A stretch of DNA of 64,000 nt from Streptomyces sp. CNH099 (GCA_000514715.1 AZWL01000021.1:62124-126123), one strand, 5' to 3'. Counted from the stretch's first letter, positions 1 through 8,824 are shown. Notes: generated by a model from the sequence alone, not told the origin. Numbers and translations are program-made.

Positions 1-159
1 GAGGGCGGCGATGACGGCGCGCCGGCTGGAGCGGCGGGGCAGCGCGGCGTCCCCGCCCCGCCCGGCGTCCCCGCCCCGCCCGGCGTCCCCGCCCCGCCCG
101 GCGTCCGGTCGGGGCCCGCCGGGCACGCGCGCGGGGTCGTCGCCCTCCGTCGTCGGCAT
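1..159 (-). CDS. N-terminus of an unknown protein (runs off the left edge)
   Basis: An open minus-strand frame begins with ATG at 159 and stays open to the window edge (53 codons). The start is well supported: a near-perfect ribosome site GGAAGGAGG lies at 174-166, six bases before the ATG. The peptide starts MPTTEGDDPARVPG, then carries three exact copies of the hexapeptide DAGRGG. These are encoded by three exact copies of an 18-bp unit (47-100). It then reads ALPRRSSRRAVIAAL at the edge, a basic cluster running into a hydrophobic stretch, as at the start of a signal peptide or first membrane helix. The gene is divergent from mnmA. I do not recognise the protein; the repeat region is probably a flexible cytoplasmic tail. 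Confidence 0.6.
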   Translation of the reverse strand, partial: MPTTEGDDPARVPGGPRPDAGRGGDAGRGGDAGRGGDAALPRRSSRRAVIAAL

Positions 160-239
160 GCGGCTCCTCCTTCCCGTCCGGTCCCGATCCGCCAACGCCT
201 CCGGCCGCCGCACGGTTCCGCGCCGCCGCCTCGTACCCT

Positions 240-245
240 GGAGGG
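240..245 (+). promoter_or_regulatory. Ribosome binding site and nearby -10 of mnmA
   Basis: GGAGGG lies four to five bases before the ATG at 249. A TACCCT hexamer at 234-239 could be the -10, giving only a very short untranslated leader. The -35 region is not recognisable. Confidence 0.5.
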
Positions 246-248
246 GCT

Positions 249-1391
249 ATGACACCACTAGCGACACACACGGCCCGCCCCCCCGCCCGTCTGAAGGTCC
301 TCGCCGCCATGTCCGGCGGCGTGGACTCCGCCGTCGCCGCCGCCCGCGCCGCCGCGGCGGGACACGACGTCACCGGGGTGCACCTCGCGCTCTCCGCCAA
401 CCCGCAGTCCTTCCGCACCGGCGCCCGCGGCTGCTGCACCGTCGAGGACTCGCACGACGCCCGCCGCGCCGCCGACGTCATCGGCATCCCGTTCTACGTC
501 TGGGACCTCGCCGAGCGGTTCCGCGAGGACGTCGTGGAGGACTTCGTCAGCGAGTACGCCGCCGGCCGCACGCCCAACCCCTGCCTGCGCTGCAACGAGA
601 AGATCAAGTTCGCGGCGCTGCTGGACAAGGCGCTGGCCCTGGGCTTCGACGCGGTGTGCACCGGCCACTACGCGAAGGTCGTCACCCGCGCCGACGGCGG
701 CCGCGAGCTGCACCGCGCGGCGGACGCGGCCAAGGACCAGTCGTACGTCCTCGGCGTGCTGGACGAGCGGCAGCTCGCGCACGCGATGTTCCCGCTCGGC
801 GACACCGGGACCACGAAGGCCGAGATCCGCGCGGAGGCGGCGGAGCGCGGGCTGTTCGTGGCGGAGAAGCCCGACAGCCACGACATCTGCTTCATCGCCG
901 ACGGCGACACCCAGGGCTTCCTGGCCCGCCGCCTCGGCGCCGCCGAGGGGGACGTGGTCGACGAGTCCGGCGCCCGGGTCGGCACGCACTCCGGCGCGTA
1001 CGGCTTCACCGTCGGCCAGCGCAAGGGCCTCGCGCTCGGCCGCCCGGCCCCCGACGGCCGGCCGCGCTACGTGCTCGACATCTCGCCCGTCGACAACACC
1101 GTCACCGTCGGCCCGGCCTCGTCCCTGGACGTCGAGGCGCTGACCGCGGTCTCGCCGCGCTGGTGCGGCGCCCCGCCGGCCGGCCCCGGCACGTACACCG
1201 CTCAGCTGCGCGCGCACGGCGGCGAGACGCCGGTGACCGCCGAGGTCGTCGGCGGCGAGCTGCGGGTGGGCTTCGCGGAGCCGGTACGCGGGGTCGCGCC
1301 GGGGCAGGCGGTGGTGCTGTACGACGGCACCCGCGTGGTGGGGTCCGCGACGATCGCGACGACCCGCCGCGCGGGCGCGCCGGCGGCGTAG
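249..1391 (+). CDS. mnmA: tRNA-specific 2-thiouridylase MnmA
   Basis: This cytoplasmic enzyme thiolates uridine 34 of Lys, Glu and Gln tRNAs, using ATP and sulfur relayed from a cysteine desulfurase. The 380-aa product has the usual family length. The N-type PP-loop SGGVDS is at residues 22-27. The catalytic cysteine pair is visible as C115 in the PNPCLRCNEKIKF stretch and C214 in HDICFIADGD. TGHYAKV (about residues 138-144) and the C-terminal beta-barrel GFTVGQRKGL also match. The ATG at 249 has a good ribosome site. The gene is divergent from the partial gene at the left edge and is followed by a 114-bp gap. Confidence 0.96.
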   Translation: MTPLATHTARPPARLKVLAAMSGGVDSAVAAARAAAAGHDVTGVHLALSANPQSFRTGARGCCTVEDSHDARRAADVIGIPFYVWDLAERFREDVVEDFVSEYAAGRTPNPCLRCNEKIKFAALLDKALALGFDAVCTGHYAKVVTRADGGRELHRAADAAKDQSYVLGVLDERQLAHAMFPLGDTGTTKAEIRAEAAERGLFVAEKPDSHDICFIADGDTQGFLARRLGAAEGDVVDESGARVGTHSGAYGFTVGQRKGLALGRPAPDGRPRYVLDISPVDNTVTVGPASSLDVEALTAVSPRWCGAPPAGPGTYTAQLRAHGGETPVTAEVVGGELRVGFAEPVRGVAPGQAVVLYDGTRVVGSATIATTRRAGAPAA

Positions 1392-1492
1392 GGCCGGCGC
1401 CACCGCCGGGCGGCGTCGGCCGCGCGCCCGGCGTCGCCGCTGCCGCCCCGGCCGCGGAACGCGTCGGCCGTCCGGGTGTCGGTCGCCGCGCG

Positions 1493-1498
1493 TACGGT
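1493..1498 (+). promoter_or_regulatory. -10 of a leaderless promoter for the LOG-family gene
   Basis: TACGGT is followed by seven bases and then the ATG at 1506. There is no ribosome site, so transcription probably starts at or next to the A of the ATG. Confidence 0.5.
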
Positions 1499-1505
1499 GT
1501 GCCGT

Positions 1506-2051
1506 ATGAACATCTGCGTCTTCCTCTCCGCCGCCGACCTCGACGAGCGTTACACGGAGCCCGCGCGGCACTTCGCCGGGCTGCTGGGCAAGCGCGGGCA
1601 CACGCTGGTGTGGGGCGGGTCGGACGTGGGGCTGATGAAGGTGGTCGCGGACGGCGTGCAGGAGCACGGCGGGCGGCTCGTCGGGGTCTCGGTGACGTTC
1701 CTGGCGGACAAGGCGCGCGCGGGCGCCGACGAGATGGTCGTCGCCCGGGACCTGGCGGAGCGCAAGGCGGAGCTGCTGGGCCGCTCCGACGCCGTCGTCA
1801 TCATGGTCGGCGGCACCGGCACGCTGGACGAGGCCACCGAGATCCTGGAGCTGAAGAAGCACGGGCTGCACACGAAGCCCGTGGTCCTGCTCAACAGCGC
1901 GGGGTACTACGACGGGCTGCGCGAGCAGTTCCGGCGGATGGAGGCGGAGGGGTTCCTGCCGCTGCCGCTGACCGAGCTGATGTTCTTCGCGGACGACCCC
2001 GTGGCCGCGATGACGTACCTGGAGGCCGGACCGGACGCGGCGGTGCGGTGA
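1506..2051 (+). CDS. LOG-family (TIGR00730) nucleotide phosphoribohydrolase
   Basis: This is a Rossmann-fold protein of the family that removes ribose-5-phosphate from cytokinin riboside monophosphates or related nucleotides. The 181-aa product starts MNICVFLSAADLDERY. It shows the family GGSDVGLMKVVADG segment (residues 37-50), an R86-K87 pair before the active site, and VGGTGTLDEATE (101-112), which is the PGGxGTxxE phosphate-binding motif with its first Pro replaced by Val. An upstream GTG at 1476 is in frame but has no ribosome site; the ATG at 1506 is chosen because family homology begins there and the -10 spacing fits a leaderless start. In bacteria the natural substrate is usually unknown. 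Confidence 0.88.
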   Translation: MNICVFLSAADLDERYTEPARHFAGLLGKRGHTLVWGGSDVGLMKVVADGVQEHGGRLVGVSVTFLADKARAGADEMVVARDLAERKAELLGRSDAVVIMVGGTGTLDEATEILELKKHGLHTKPVVLLNSAGYYDGLREQFRRMEAEGFLPLPLTELMFFADDPVAAMTYLEAGPDAAVR

Positions 2052-2057
2052 CAGGAT
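2052..2057 (+). promoter_or_regulatory. Possible -10 of a leaderless promoter for the SDR gene
   Basis: CAGGAT starts right after the stop codon of the LOG gene and is followed by six bases and the ATG at 2064. The AGGA within it could instead act as a weak ribosome site for read-through from upstream, so both readings are open. Confidence 0.35.
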
Positions 2058-2063
2058 GGCCCC

Positions 2064-2780
2064 ATGAGCGACTCGACCACCCCTTCCACCACCCACCTGA
2101 TCACGGGTGCCGGCTCCGGCATCGGCGAGGCGCTGGCGCGGCGGCTGGCCGCCCGCGGGTCCGCCACCGGGCTCTGGTTCCTCGTCCGCGGCGAGGCGCG
2201 CGCCGCCGAGATCGCGGAGCGCTTCCCCGGTGCCCGCACCGTGGTGGCCGACCTCGGCGCGCCCGGGCGGCTGGCGGACGCGCTGGCGGGGCAGGAGCTG
2301 CCGGCCCGGCTCGACTCGCTGGTGCACGTCGCGGGCGTGGTGGAGCTGGGCCCGGTCGCGGAGACGGACCCGAAGGTCTGGGACGAGACGCTCGCGGTCA
2401 ACCTGACCGGGCCCGCCGAGCTGACCCGGCTGCTGCTGCCGCGGCTGCGGGCGGCCCGCGGGCACGTCGTGTTCGTCAACTCCGGCGCCGGGCTGAGCGC
2501 GGGGCCCGGGTGGGGCGCGTACGGCGCGAGCAAGCACGGGCTGAAGGCGCTGGCCGACGCGCTGCGCGCGGAGGAGGCCGGCGCCGGCGTCCGGGTCACC
2601 ACCGTCTACCCCGGCCGTACCGCCACGCCGATGCAGGCCAAGGTGCACCGCCAGGAGGGCCGGGAGTACGACCCGGGGCGCTGGATCGACCCCGAGTCGG
2701 TGGCGACGACCCTGCTGACGGCCCTGGACCTGCCGCGCGACGCCCAGCTCACCGACGTCTCCGTACGCCCCGGCCCGTAA
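2064..2780 (+). CDS. Short-chain dehydrogenase/reductase (SDR)
   Basis: This is a classical SDR of 238 aa, probably an NADP(H)-dependent oxidoreductase of unknown substrate. The cofactor motif TGAGSGIG is at residues 14-21. N113 (NLTG), S140 and the YxxxK pair Y153/K157 (AYGASK) form the complete catalytic tetrad. A later PGRTATPM segment matches the family PG motif. Only 12 bases separate it from the LOG gene, so the two are probably co-transcribed even if it also has its own promoter. This gene commonly sits between mnmA and ligA in streptomycetes. Confidence 0.92.
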   Translation: MSDSTTPSTTHLITGAGSGIGEALARRLAARGSATGLWFLVRGEARAAEIAERFPGARTVVADLGAPGRLADALAGQELPARLDSLVHVAGVVELGPVAETDPKVWDETLAVNLTGPAELTRLLLPRLRAARGHVVFVNSGAGLSAGPGWGAYGASKHGLKALADALRAEEAGAGVRVTTVYPGRTATPMQAKVHRQEGREYDPGRWIDPESVATTLLTALDLPRDAQLTDVSVRPGP

Positions 2781-2825
2781 CCCCGCGGGACACACCCGCG
2801 GCACCGCGCCGGCGGCGTCTCGGCA

Positions 2826-2831
2826 TACCCT
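2826..2831 (+). promoter_or_regulatory. -10 of a leaderless promoter for the MetE-like gene
   Basis: TACCCT followed by six bases and GTG at 2838, with no ribosome site between. Confidence 0.5.
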
Positions 2832-2837
2832 CACCTC

Positions 2838-3905
2838 GTGACAGACACAGCGACACGCCCGTGGGGCGCCGGTGCCGCCACCGGCGTGGGATCCATGCCC
2901 GGCGAGGACGCGCGGGAGACCGCGCGCACCGTGACCGGCGAGGTCGGCGGCTTCCCGTTCCTGCCCGAGCTGCCCGCGCGCGGGCCCGGCGCCGACATGG
3001 TCGGCCGCAGCGCCGGGATGCTCGTCGACGTCTACGCCCACCTGCAGCCCAGCGGCTGGCGTGTCGCCGACCGGCCCGGGCTCGACACCCGCAGGGCGCG
3101 CTCCTGGCTGGGCGAGGACCTGGACGCGCTGGAGGAGTTCACCCAGGGCCACACCGGCCCGCTGAAGGTCCAGGCCACCGGGCCGTGGACGCTGGCCGCG
3201 GCGCTGGAGCTGAAGGGCGGCGAGGCCGCGCTGCGGGACCCGGGGGCCTGCCGGGACCTGGCCGCCTCGCTCGCTGAGGGGCTGCGCGCCCATCTGGCGG
3301 AGGTGCGCCGCCGGGTGCCGGGCGCCGAGGTGGTGCTGCAGCTCGACGAGCCGTCGGTCACCGCCGTGCTCACCGGCCGGATCGCCACCGCCAGCGGCTA
3401 CCGCACCTACCGGGCCGTGGACCGCGCCGTGGTCGAGGGCACCCTGCGCGACGTGATCGGCGCCGCCGGCGCCACCGGCCCCGGCGGCACGCCGGTCGTC
3501 GTCCACTCCTGCGCCCCGGACGTGCCCTTCGCGCTGCTGCACCGCGCGGGGGCGGCGGCCGTGTCGTACGACGCGGCGCTGCTGGCCGAGCGCCGGGGGC
3601 GGGCGGAGGAGGAGGTCGGCGAGGCGGTGGAGGCCGGGCTCGCGCTGTTCGCGGGCGTGGTGCCGGCGACCGCGGACACGGCTGCGGGCACACCGTCCGG
3701 TGCGGGCCGGATGTCAGACCCTGCCGGTAGCGTCGAGGGGGTCAGGACGTGGTGGCGCAGGCTGGGGCTGCCGCCGCAGGCGCTCGCCGGCGGTGTGGTG
3801 GTCACCCCGGCGTGCGGCCTCGCGGGCGCGGACCCGGAGTACGCCCGCCGGGCCCTCGCCCACTGCGTCCGTGCCGCGGGGTCCCTCGCCCGGGACCCGG
3901 AGTGA
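2838..3905 (+). CDS. Cobalamin-independent methionine synthase-like protein (MetE C-terminal domain)
   Basis: The 355-aa protein corresponds to the catalytic C-terminal barrel of MetE without the N-terminal domain. The zinc-binding HxC motif is present as H223-S-C225 (VVVHSCAPD), and a further cysteine ligand is C326 in VTPACGLAG. The D170-E-P segment (QLDEP) matches the family substrate site. Full MetE is about 750 aa, so this is the short form, whose methyl donor is not settled; a role in methionine or methyl-group metabolism is likely but not proven. It starts at GTG 2838, apparently leaderless, and ends 15 bases before ligA. Confidence 0.85.
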   Translation: MTDTATRPWGAGAATGVGSMPGEDARETARTVTGEVGGFPFLPELPARGPGADMVGRSAGMLVDVYAHLQPSGWRVADRPGLDTRRARSWLGEDLDALEEFTQGHTGPLKVQATGPWTLAAALELKGGEAALRDPGACRDLAASLAEGLRAHLAEVRRRVPGAEVVLQLDEPSVTAVLTGRIATASGYRTYRAVDRAVVEGTLRDVIGAAGATGPGGTPVVVHSCAPDVPFALLHRAGAAAVSYDAALLAERRGRAEEEVGEAVEAGLALFAGVVPATADTAAGTPSGAGRMSDPAGSVEGVRTWWRRLGLPPQALAGGVVVTPACGLAGADPEYARRALAHCVRAAGSLARDPE

Positions 3906-3920
3906 CCACGGGAGGCCGGT

Positions 3921-6080
3921 GTGAGTACGGACAGCGCAGTGCGTGAGCGTCATCGGCAGCTGGCCGAGCAGATCGAGGAGCACCGCTTCCGGTACTACGT
4001 GACGACGCCCGTCGTCAGCGACGCCGAGTTCGACCGGCTGCTGCGGGAGCTGGAGGCGCTGGAGAGGGAGCACCCGGAGCTGGTCACGCCGGACTCGCCG
4101 ACCCAGAAGGTCGCCGGGGCGTACGAGACGGAGTTCACCTCCGTCCAGCACCGCGAGCGGATGCTCTCCCTGGACAACGCGTTCTCGGACGAGGAGCTGG
4201 ACGCCTGGGCGGACCGGATGGCCAGGGAGCTGGACCCCCAGCCGTACCACCTGCTGTGCGAGCTGAAGGTCGACGGCCTCGCGGTCAACCTGACGTACGA
4301 GCACGGGCGGCTGGTCCGCGGCGCCACCCGGGGCGACGGCCGCTCCGGCGAGGACATCACGCCGAACATCCGCACCATCGGCGAGATCCCCCACCGCCTC
4401 CGGGGGGAGAACGTGCCCGACCTCGTCGAGATCCGCGGCGAGGTGTACTTCACGCTCACCGAGTTCCAGCAGCTCAACGCCGACCTGGTGGCCGAGGGCA
4501 AGCCGCCGTTCGCCAACCCGCGCAACTCCGCGGCGGGTTCACTCCGCCAGAAGAACCCCCAGGTCAGCGCCTCCCGCCCGCTGCACATGGTGGTCCACGG
4601 CATCGGCGCGATCGACGGCCTCCGCCTCGACCGCCTCTCCGGGGCGTACGACCTGCTGAAGGAGTGGGGCCTGCCCGTCTCGCCGTACACCCGGGTGGTC
4701 GACGGCATCGACGGCGTACGCGCCTACGTCGAGCGCTACGGCGCCCGCCGTCACGACGTGGCGTACGAGTTCGACGGCGTCGTCGTCAAGCTCGACGAGA
4801 TCGCCCTGCAGGGCCGGCTGGGGTCCACCTCCCGCGCGCCGCGCTGGGCCATCGCGTGGAAGTTCCCGCCGGAGGAGGTCAACACCCGGCTGGTCGACGT
4901 CCGGGTGGGCGTCGGGCGCACCGGGCGGGTCACGCCGTACGCCGTGGTCGAGCCGGTGACGGTGGCCGGCTCCGAGGTCGAGTTCGCCACCCTGCACAAC
5001 CAGGACGTGGTCAAGGCCAAGGGCGTCCTCATCGGCGACACGGTCGCGCTGCGCAAGGCGGGCGACGTGATCCCCGAGATCCTCGGCCCGCTGACCGACC
5101 TCAGGGACGGCAGCGAGCGGGAGTTCGTGATGCCCGCGGAGTGCCCCGAGTGCGGCACGGCGCTGAGACCCATGAAGGAGGGCGACGTCGACCTGCGCTG
5201 CCCCAACGCCCGGTCCTGCCCCGCGCAGCTGCGCGAGCGGCTGTTCTACCTCGCCGGCCGCCGCTGCCTGGACATCGAGAACTTCGGGTACGTCGCGGCC
5301 ACCGCGCTCACCCAGCCGCTGGAGCCGGCCGAGCCGCCGCTCAGGGACGAGGGCGGCCTGTTCGACCTCCGGGTCGAGGACCTGCTGCCCATCAAGTCGT
5401 ACGTCCTGGACCAGGACACCGGCCTGCCCAAGCGGGACCCGGAGACGGGCGAGGAGAAGGTCGTCACCTTCTTCGCCAACAAGGAGGGCAGCCCGAAGAA
5501 GAACACCGAGCTGATGCTCGGTCACATCCGGGCCGCCAAGGACCGGCCGCTGGCCCGGGTCATCGCCGGGCTGTCCATCCGGCACGTCGGGCCGGTCGCC
5601 GCGGAGGCGCTGGCCCGCGAGTTCCGCTCGATCGACCGCATCATGGCGGCGAGCGAGGAGGAGCTGGCCGCGGCCGAGGGCGTCGGGCCCACCATCGCCG
5701 CCTCGCTGACGCAGTGGTTCGCCGAGGACTGGCACCGCGAGATCGTCGAGCGCTGGCGCGCGGCGGGCGTGCGGATGGAGGAGGAGGCGGAGGAATCGGA
5801 AGGTTCCCGTCCGCTGGAGGGTCTGACCGTCGTCGTCACGGGCACACTTCAGTCGCACACCCGCGACGGCGCGAAGGAGGCACTGCAGACCCGCGGGGCG
5901 AAGGTGACGGGTTCGGTCTCGAAGAAGACCGACTTCGTCGTCTCCGGCGACAACCCCGGGTCGAAGTACGACAAGGCCGTGCAGATGAAGGTCCCGGTCC
6001 TCGACGACGCGGGCTTCGCCGTCCTCCTCGAACAGGGTCCCGACGCCGCCCGCGAGGCCGCCGTGACACCGCCCGAGTAG
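3921..6080 (+). CDS. ligA: NAD+-dependent DNA ligase LigA
   Basis: The essential ligase seals nicks during replication and repair, with NAD+ as adenylate donor. The 719-aa protein has all modules in order: N-terminal NMN-binding domain (YYVTTPVVSDAEFDRLL), adenylation site with K116 in CELKVDG, OB fold, a four-cysteine zinc site (CPECGTAL then CPNARSC), helix-hairpin-helix repeats, and a C-terminal BRCT domain (about 635-715, GLTVVVTGTL). The GTG start has GGAGG five bases upstream. It lies 15 bases after the MetE-like gene and is probably co-transcribed with it. No key residue is missing. Confidence 0.98.
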   Translation: MSTDSAVRERHRQLAEQIEEHRFRYYVTTPVVSDAEFDRLLRELEALEREHPELVTPDSPTQKVAGAYETEFTSVQHRERMLSLDNAFSDEELDAWADRMARELDPQPYHLLCELKVDGLAVNLTYEHGRLVRGATRGDGRSGEDITPNIRTIGEIPHRLRGENVPDLVEIRGEVYFTLTEFQQLNADLVAEGKPPFANPRNSAAGSLRQKNPQVSASRPLHMVVHGIGAIDGLRLDRLSGAYDLLKEWGLPVSPYTRVVDGIDGVRAYVERYGARRHDVAYEFDGVVVKLDEIALQGRLGSTSRAPRWAIAWKFPPEEVNTRLVDVRVGVGRTGRVTPYAVVEPVTVAGSEVEFATLHNQDVVKAKGVLIGDTVALRKAGDVIPEILGPLTDLRDGSEREFVMPAECPECGTALRPMKEGDVDLRCPNARSCPAQLRERLFYLAGRRCLDIENFGYVAATALTQPLEPAEPPLRDEGGLFDLRVEDLLPIKSYVLDQDTGLPKRDPETGEEKVVTFFANKEGSPKKNTELMLGHIRAAKDRPLARVIAGLSIRHVGPVAAEALAREFRSIDRIMAASEEELAAAEGVGPTIAASLTQWFAEDWHREIVERWRAAGVRMEEEAEESEGSRPLEGLTVVVTGTLQSHTRDGAKEALQTRGAKVTGSVSKKTDFVVSGDNPGSKYDKAVQMKVPVLDDAGFAVLLEQGPDAAREAAVTPPE

Positions 6081-6181
6081 CCGCCGCGGCCCGCCCCCGC
6101 CCCGGGCCGGCCGAAAACCGGCGAGTCGGGGGCAATCGGGCGACCGCAGCCGATCGCCGCCCCTGACAGCCGTTCGCGGCC

Positions 6182-6187
6182 TAGTGT
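6182..6187 (+). promoter_or_regulatory. Possible -10 for rmdB
   Basis: TAGTGT lies 44 bases before the preferred ATG at 6232, giving a short leader that contains the purine-rich site GAGAGGGA. The -35 is not clear. A small hairpin near 6106-6123 after ligA may end upstream transcription. Confidence 0.3.
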
Positions 6188-6231
6188 GGATGGGCGCGCC
6201 GACGCGCGCCCCAGGCGGTGAGAGGGACGGG

Positions 6232-8409
6232 ATGCGACCGACGGAGAGCACGGAACCGGCGCCGGTGCTGCGCCGGTTGGTGCTGCCCGCCCTGCCGTGG
6301 CTGGTGCAGACCGCCGGCGCCCTGGTGTTCGCCCTCGGCGTGCTGCACGGGCTGCGGCAGGGCGACGCGCTCTTCCCGCGCGGCACCGCCGGCTGGGGCC
6401 TGGTCGTCCTGACGGCCCTGCTCGTCGCCCATATGGCCGCTCCCGGCCGGGACCGCGGCGCGGGCGGGAGCGGCTCGGCCGCCGCGCTCACCCTCGCGGT
6501 GCTGCTGCTCTACGGCTGGATCCCGGCCGCCGTCGTCGGCCTGGTGGTCATCCTCGCCGTCGCCGCCGTCCGCGGCCCGCACCGCCGCCAGGCGCCGCTG
6601 CACGGCGCCGTCGAGGTCCTCGGCATCTCCTCGGCCGCCGTCGTGCTGTGGGCCTGCGGCGAGAGCCCCACGGTCGAGCAGCCGTGGGAGCCCGACTCCT
6701 GGGACCTGTACGCGCTGCCCGAACTGGTCGCCGCCGCGCTGGCGTACGTCCTGGTGACCCGCGTGCTCACCTGGTACGCGACCCCCGGCCACCGCGACGG
6801 CCCCGGCCTGCTCGCCCGCGCCGCGCTGACCCGGCAGGGGCTCGGCGGCGCCGCGCTGCTCGGCATCGCACCGCTCATCATCGTCGTGGCCGTCAACACC
6901 CCCGTGCTGCTGCCGCTGTTCGCGGTGCCGCTCATCGCCCTCGACTCCAGCCTGTGGATGGCCCGCGCCCGCGCCGAGGAGCAGCTGCGCGACCCGCTGA
7001 CCGGGCTGCCGAACCGCCAGTGGCTGCTGGAGCGCACCCGGCACGCCCTCGGCGAGGCCGAGCGCACCGGCCGCCGCGCCGCCCTCGTCCTCATCGACCT
7101 CGACCGGTTCCGCGCCGTCAACGACACCCTCGGCCACCGCGCCGGCGACCGGCTGCTGCTCCAACTCGCCGGCCGGCTGCGGCTCGCGCTGCCGCGCGGC
7201 GCGGAGGCCGCCCGCCTCGGCGGCGACGAGTTCGCCGTGCTCATCCCGCTGACCGACTCCGCCACCAGCGCCCAGCGGGTGGCCCGTACGCTCGTCGCCG
7301 CCCTCGGCTCCCCGCTCGACCTCGACGGGATGAGCCTGGTGCTGGAGGCCAGCGCCGGCGTCGCCGTCTACCCCGAGCACGCCACCGAGACCGAGGGCCT
7401 GCTGCAGCGCGCCGACGTGGCGATGTACCAGGCCAAGCGGGACCGCAGCGGCGTGGAGGTCTACGAGGCCCGCCGCGACGGCAACACCCCCGACCGGCTC
7501 GGCCTGCTGGGCGACCTGCGGCGCGCGCTGCAGGCCCGCGAGGTGGCCCTGCACTACCAGCCGAAGGTCGGCTTCGACGGCCGCGTCGTCGGGCTGGAGG
7601 CGCTGGTCCGCTGGGCGCACCCGGAGCGCGGGCACGTCAGCCCGGAGGAGTTCATCGGCATCGCCGAGACCTCGGGGCTGATGCCGGTGCTCACCGAGTA
7701 CGTGCTGGAGACCGCGCTCGCCCAGGTCGCCGACTGGCGCGCCGCCGGGCTGCAGGTCCCCGTCGCCGTCAACGTCTCGCCGCGCGACGTGCACACGCCC
7801 GGGTTCGCCGGCGCCGTCGCCGCGCGCCTCGCCCGGCACGGCGTCCCGCCGGGGGCGCTGCAGCTGGAGATAACGGAGCACGTGCTCCTGGAGGACCCGC
7901 AGCGGGCCGCCGACACCCTCGCCGGGCTCACCGGGCACGGCGTGAAGATGTCGCTCGACGACTTCGGCACCGGCTACTCGTCGCTGGTCCACCTGCGCCG
8001 GCTGCCGGTGAGCGAGTTGAAGATCGACCGCTCGTTCGTGGCCCGCCTCGCCGTCGACCCGGAGGACCTGGAGATCGTCCGCTGCACCGTCGACCTCGCG
8101 CACTCCCTCGGGCTGCGGGTCGTCGCCGAGGGCGTCGAGGACGACGAGACCTGGGAGCACCTGCGCGACCTCGGCTGCGACGCGGTGCAGGGCTGGCTCG
8201 TCGCCGCCGCCATGCCGCCGCAGGAGACCACGGCGTGGCTGCGCGCCCGCGGCCGCGGCCCCGCCGGCGCCAGGGAGCTGCCGCCCGCCGCGGGCGGCGC
8301 ACGCGAGGCGGCGGGCGAGCCGGCGGGGGCGCCGGCGGCGGACCGGGCCGCGGCCGCGGCCGCGCCGCAGCCGGACGGGGCGGAGGAGCCGGTGAAGCCG
8401 GTGAAGTGA
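6232..8409 (+). CDS. rmdB: Membrane-anchored GGDEF-EAL protein (RmdB type, c-di-GMP turnover)
   Basis: About 725 aa. The N-terminal 230 residues form seven or eight hydrophobic helices (for example AGALVFALGVL and PLIIVVAVNTPVLLPLFAV). Next comes a GGDEF domain with intact LGGDEFAVL near residue 329, then an EAL domain with EAL intact near 454 and LDDFGTGYSSL, LKIDRSF and VVAEGVE all present. Both diguanylate cyclase and phosphodiesterase chemistry are therefore possible. The gene right after ligA and before gatC in S. coelicolor is, as I recall, RmdB, a phosphodiesterase acting in development. I chose ATG 6232 because GAGAGGGA precedes it and the first helix follows soon after; GTG 6184 is also in frame. 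The C-terminus is an Ala/Pro-rich tail. Confidence 0.9.
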   Translation: MRPTESTEPAPVLRRLVLPALPWLVQTAGALVFALGVLHGLRQGDALFPRGTAGWGLVVLTALLVAHMAAPGRDRGAGGSGSAAALTLAVLLLYGWIPAAVVGLVVILAVAAVRGPHRRQAPLHGAVEVLGISSAAVVLWACGESPTVEQPWEPDSWDLYALPELVAAALAYVLVTRVLTWYATPGHRDGPGLLARAALTRQGLGGAALLGIAPLIIVVAVNTPVLLPLFAVPLIALDSSLWMARARAEEQLRDPLTGLPNRQWLLERTRHALGEAERTGRRAALVLIDLDRFRAVNDTLGHRAGDRLLLQLAGRLRLALPRGAEAARLGGDEFAVLIPLTDSATSAQRVARTLVAALGSPLDLDGMSLVLEASAGVAVYPEHATETEGLLQRADVAMYQAKRDRSGVEVYEARRDGNTPDRLGLLGDLRRALQAREVALHYQPKVGFDGRVVGLEALVRWAHPERGHVSPEEFIGIAETSGLMPVLTEYVLETALAQVADWRAAGLQVPVAVNVSPRDVHTPGFAGAVAARLARHGVPPGALQLEITEHVLLEDPQRAADTLAGLTGHGVKMSLDDFGTGYSSLVHLRRLPVSELKIDRSFVARLAVDPEDLEIVRCTVDLAHSLGLRVVAEGVEDDETWEHLRDLGCDAVQGWLVAAAMPPQETTAWLRARGRGPAGARELPPAAGGAREAAGEPAGAPAADRAAAAAAPQPDGAEEPVKPVK

Positions 8410-8423
8410 CCCGGCCGCACGCC

Positions 8424-8455
8424 GGCGGCCGAAACCGCCCCGCCGGGAAACCCGG
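8424..8455 (+). terminator. Two small hairpins after rmdB
   Basis: GGCGG/CCGCC (8424-8428 with 8435-8439) and CCGGG-AAA-CCCGG (8443-8455) stand side by side. No T run follows, so this is a weak terminator call. Confidence 0.3.
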
Positions 8456-8479
8456 TCGGGCACACCGCCCCGCGCCCCA

Positions 8480-8485
8480 TAGGAT
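8480..8485 (+). promoter_or_regulatory. -10 of the gatCAB promoter
   Basis: TAGGAT lies 46 bases before the gatC ATG. Unlike many promoters here this one has a leader, which includes the gatC ribosome site GAGGA at 8513-8517. Confidence 0.45.
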
Positions 8486-8525
8486 TGCCCCGAAACCGTC
8501 ACACCACCCTGTGAGGATGACCCGC

Positions 8526-8822
8526 ATGCCTGGCATCACGCGCGAGGAGGTCGCCCACCTCGCCCGGCTGGCGCGCCTGGAGCTGAGCGGTGAGGAGCTG
8601 GACCACTTCGCCGGCCAGCTCGACGCCATCATCGGCGCGGTCGCCCGCGTCTCCGACGTGGCCGGCGAGGACGTACCGCCGACCTCCCACCCGCTGCCCC
8701 TGACCAACGTCATGCGCCCGGACACCGTCCGGCCGGGCCTGACCGCGCAGCAGGCGCTCTCCGGCGCGCCCGCGCAGGAGCAGCAGCGTTTCAAGGTGCC
8801 GCAGATCCTGGGGGAGGAGTGA
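8526..8822 (+). CDS. gatC: Asp-tRNA(Asn)/Glu-tRNA(Gln) amidotransferase subunit C
   Basis: The 98-aa GatC clamps GatA and GatB together in the heterotrimer that converts misacylated Glu-tRNA(Gln) and Asp-tRNA(Asn) to the correct forms. The sequence MPGITREEVAHLARLARLEL and the C-terminal QRFKVPQILGEE tail are typical. An in-frame ATG at 8517 is rejected because the GAGGA site (8513-8517) touches it; the ATG at 8526 has nine bases of spacing. gatC is the first gene of the gatC-gatA-orf-gatB operon. Confidence 0.96.
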   Translation: MPGITREEVAHLARLARLELSGEELDHFAGQLDAIIGAVARVSDVAGEDVPPTSHPLPLTNVMRPDTVRPGLTAQQALSGAPAQEQQRFKVPQILGEE

Positions 8823-8824
8823 CC

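Noticed and set aside
258..3542. Very long open frame on the minus strand opposite mnmA and its neighbours (and similar ones at 4539-6491, 6181-8502, 32106-38213, 45104-47950)
   Set aside because: These are opposite-strand shadows created by high GC. They contain no domain and are strongly biased to Arg/Ala/Gly/His, while the plus strand holds clear enzymes.
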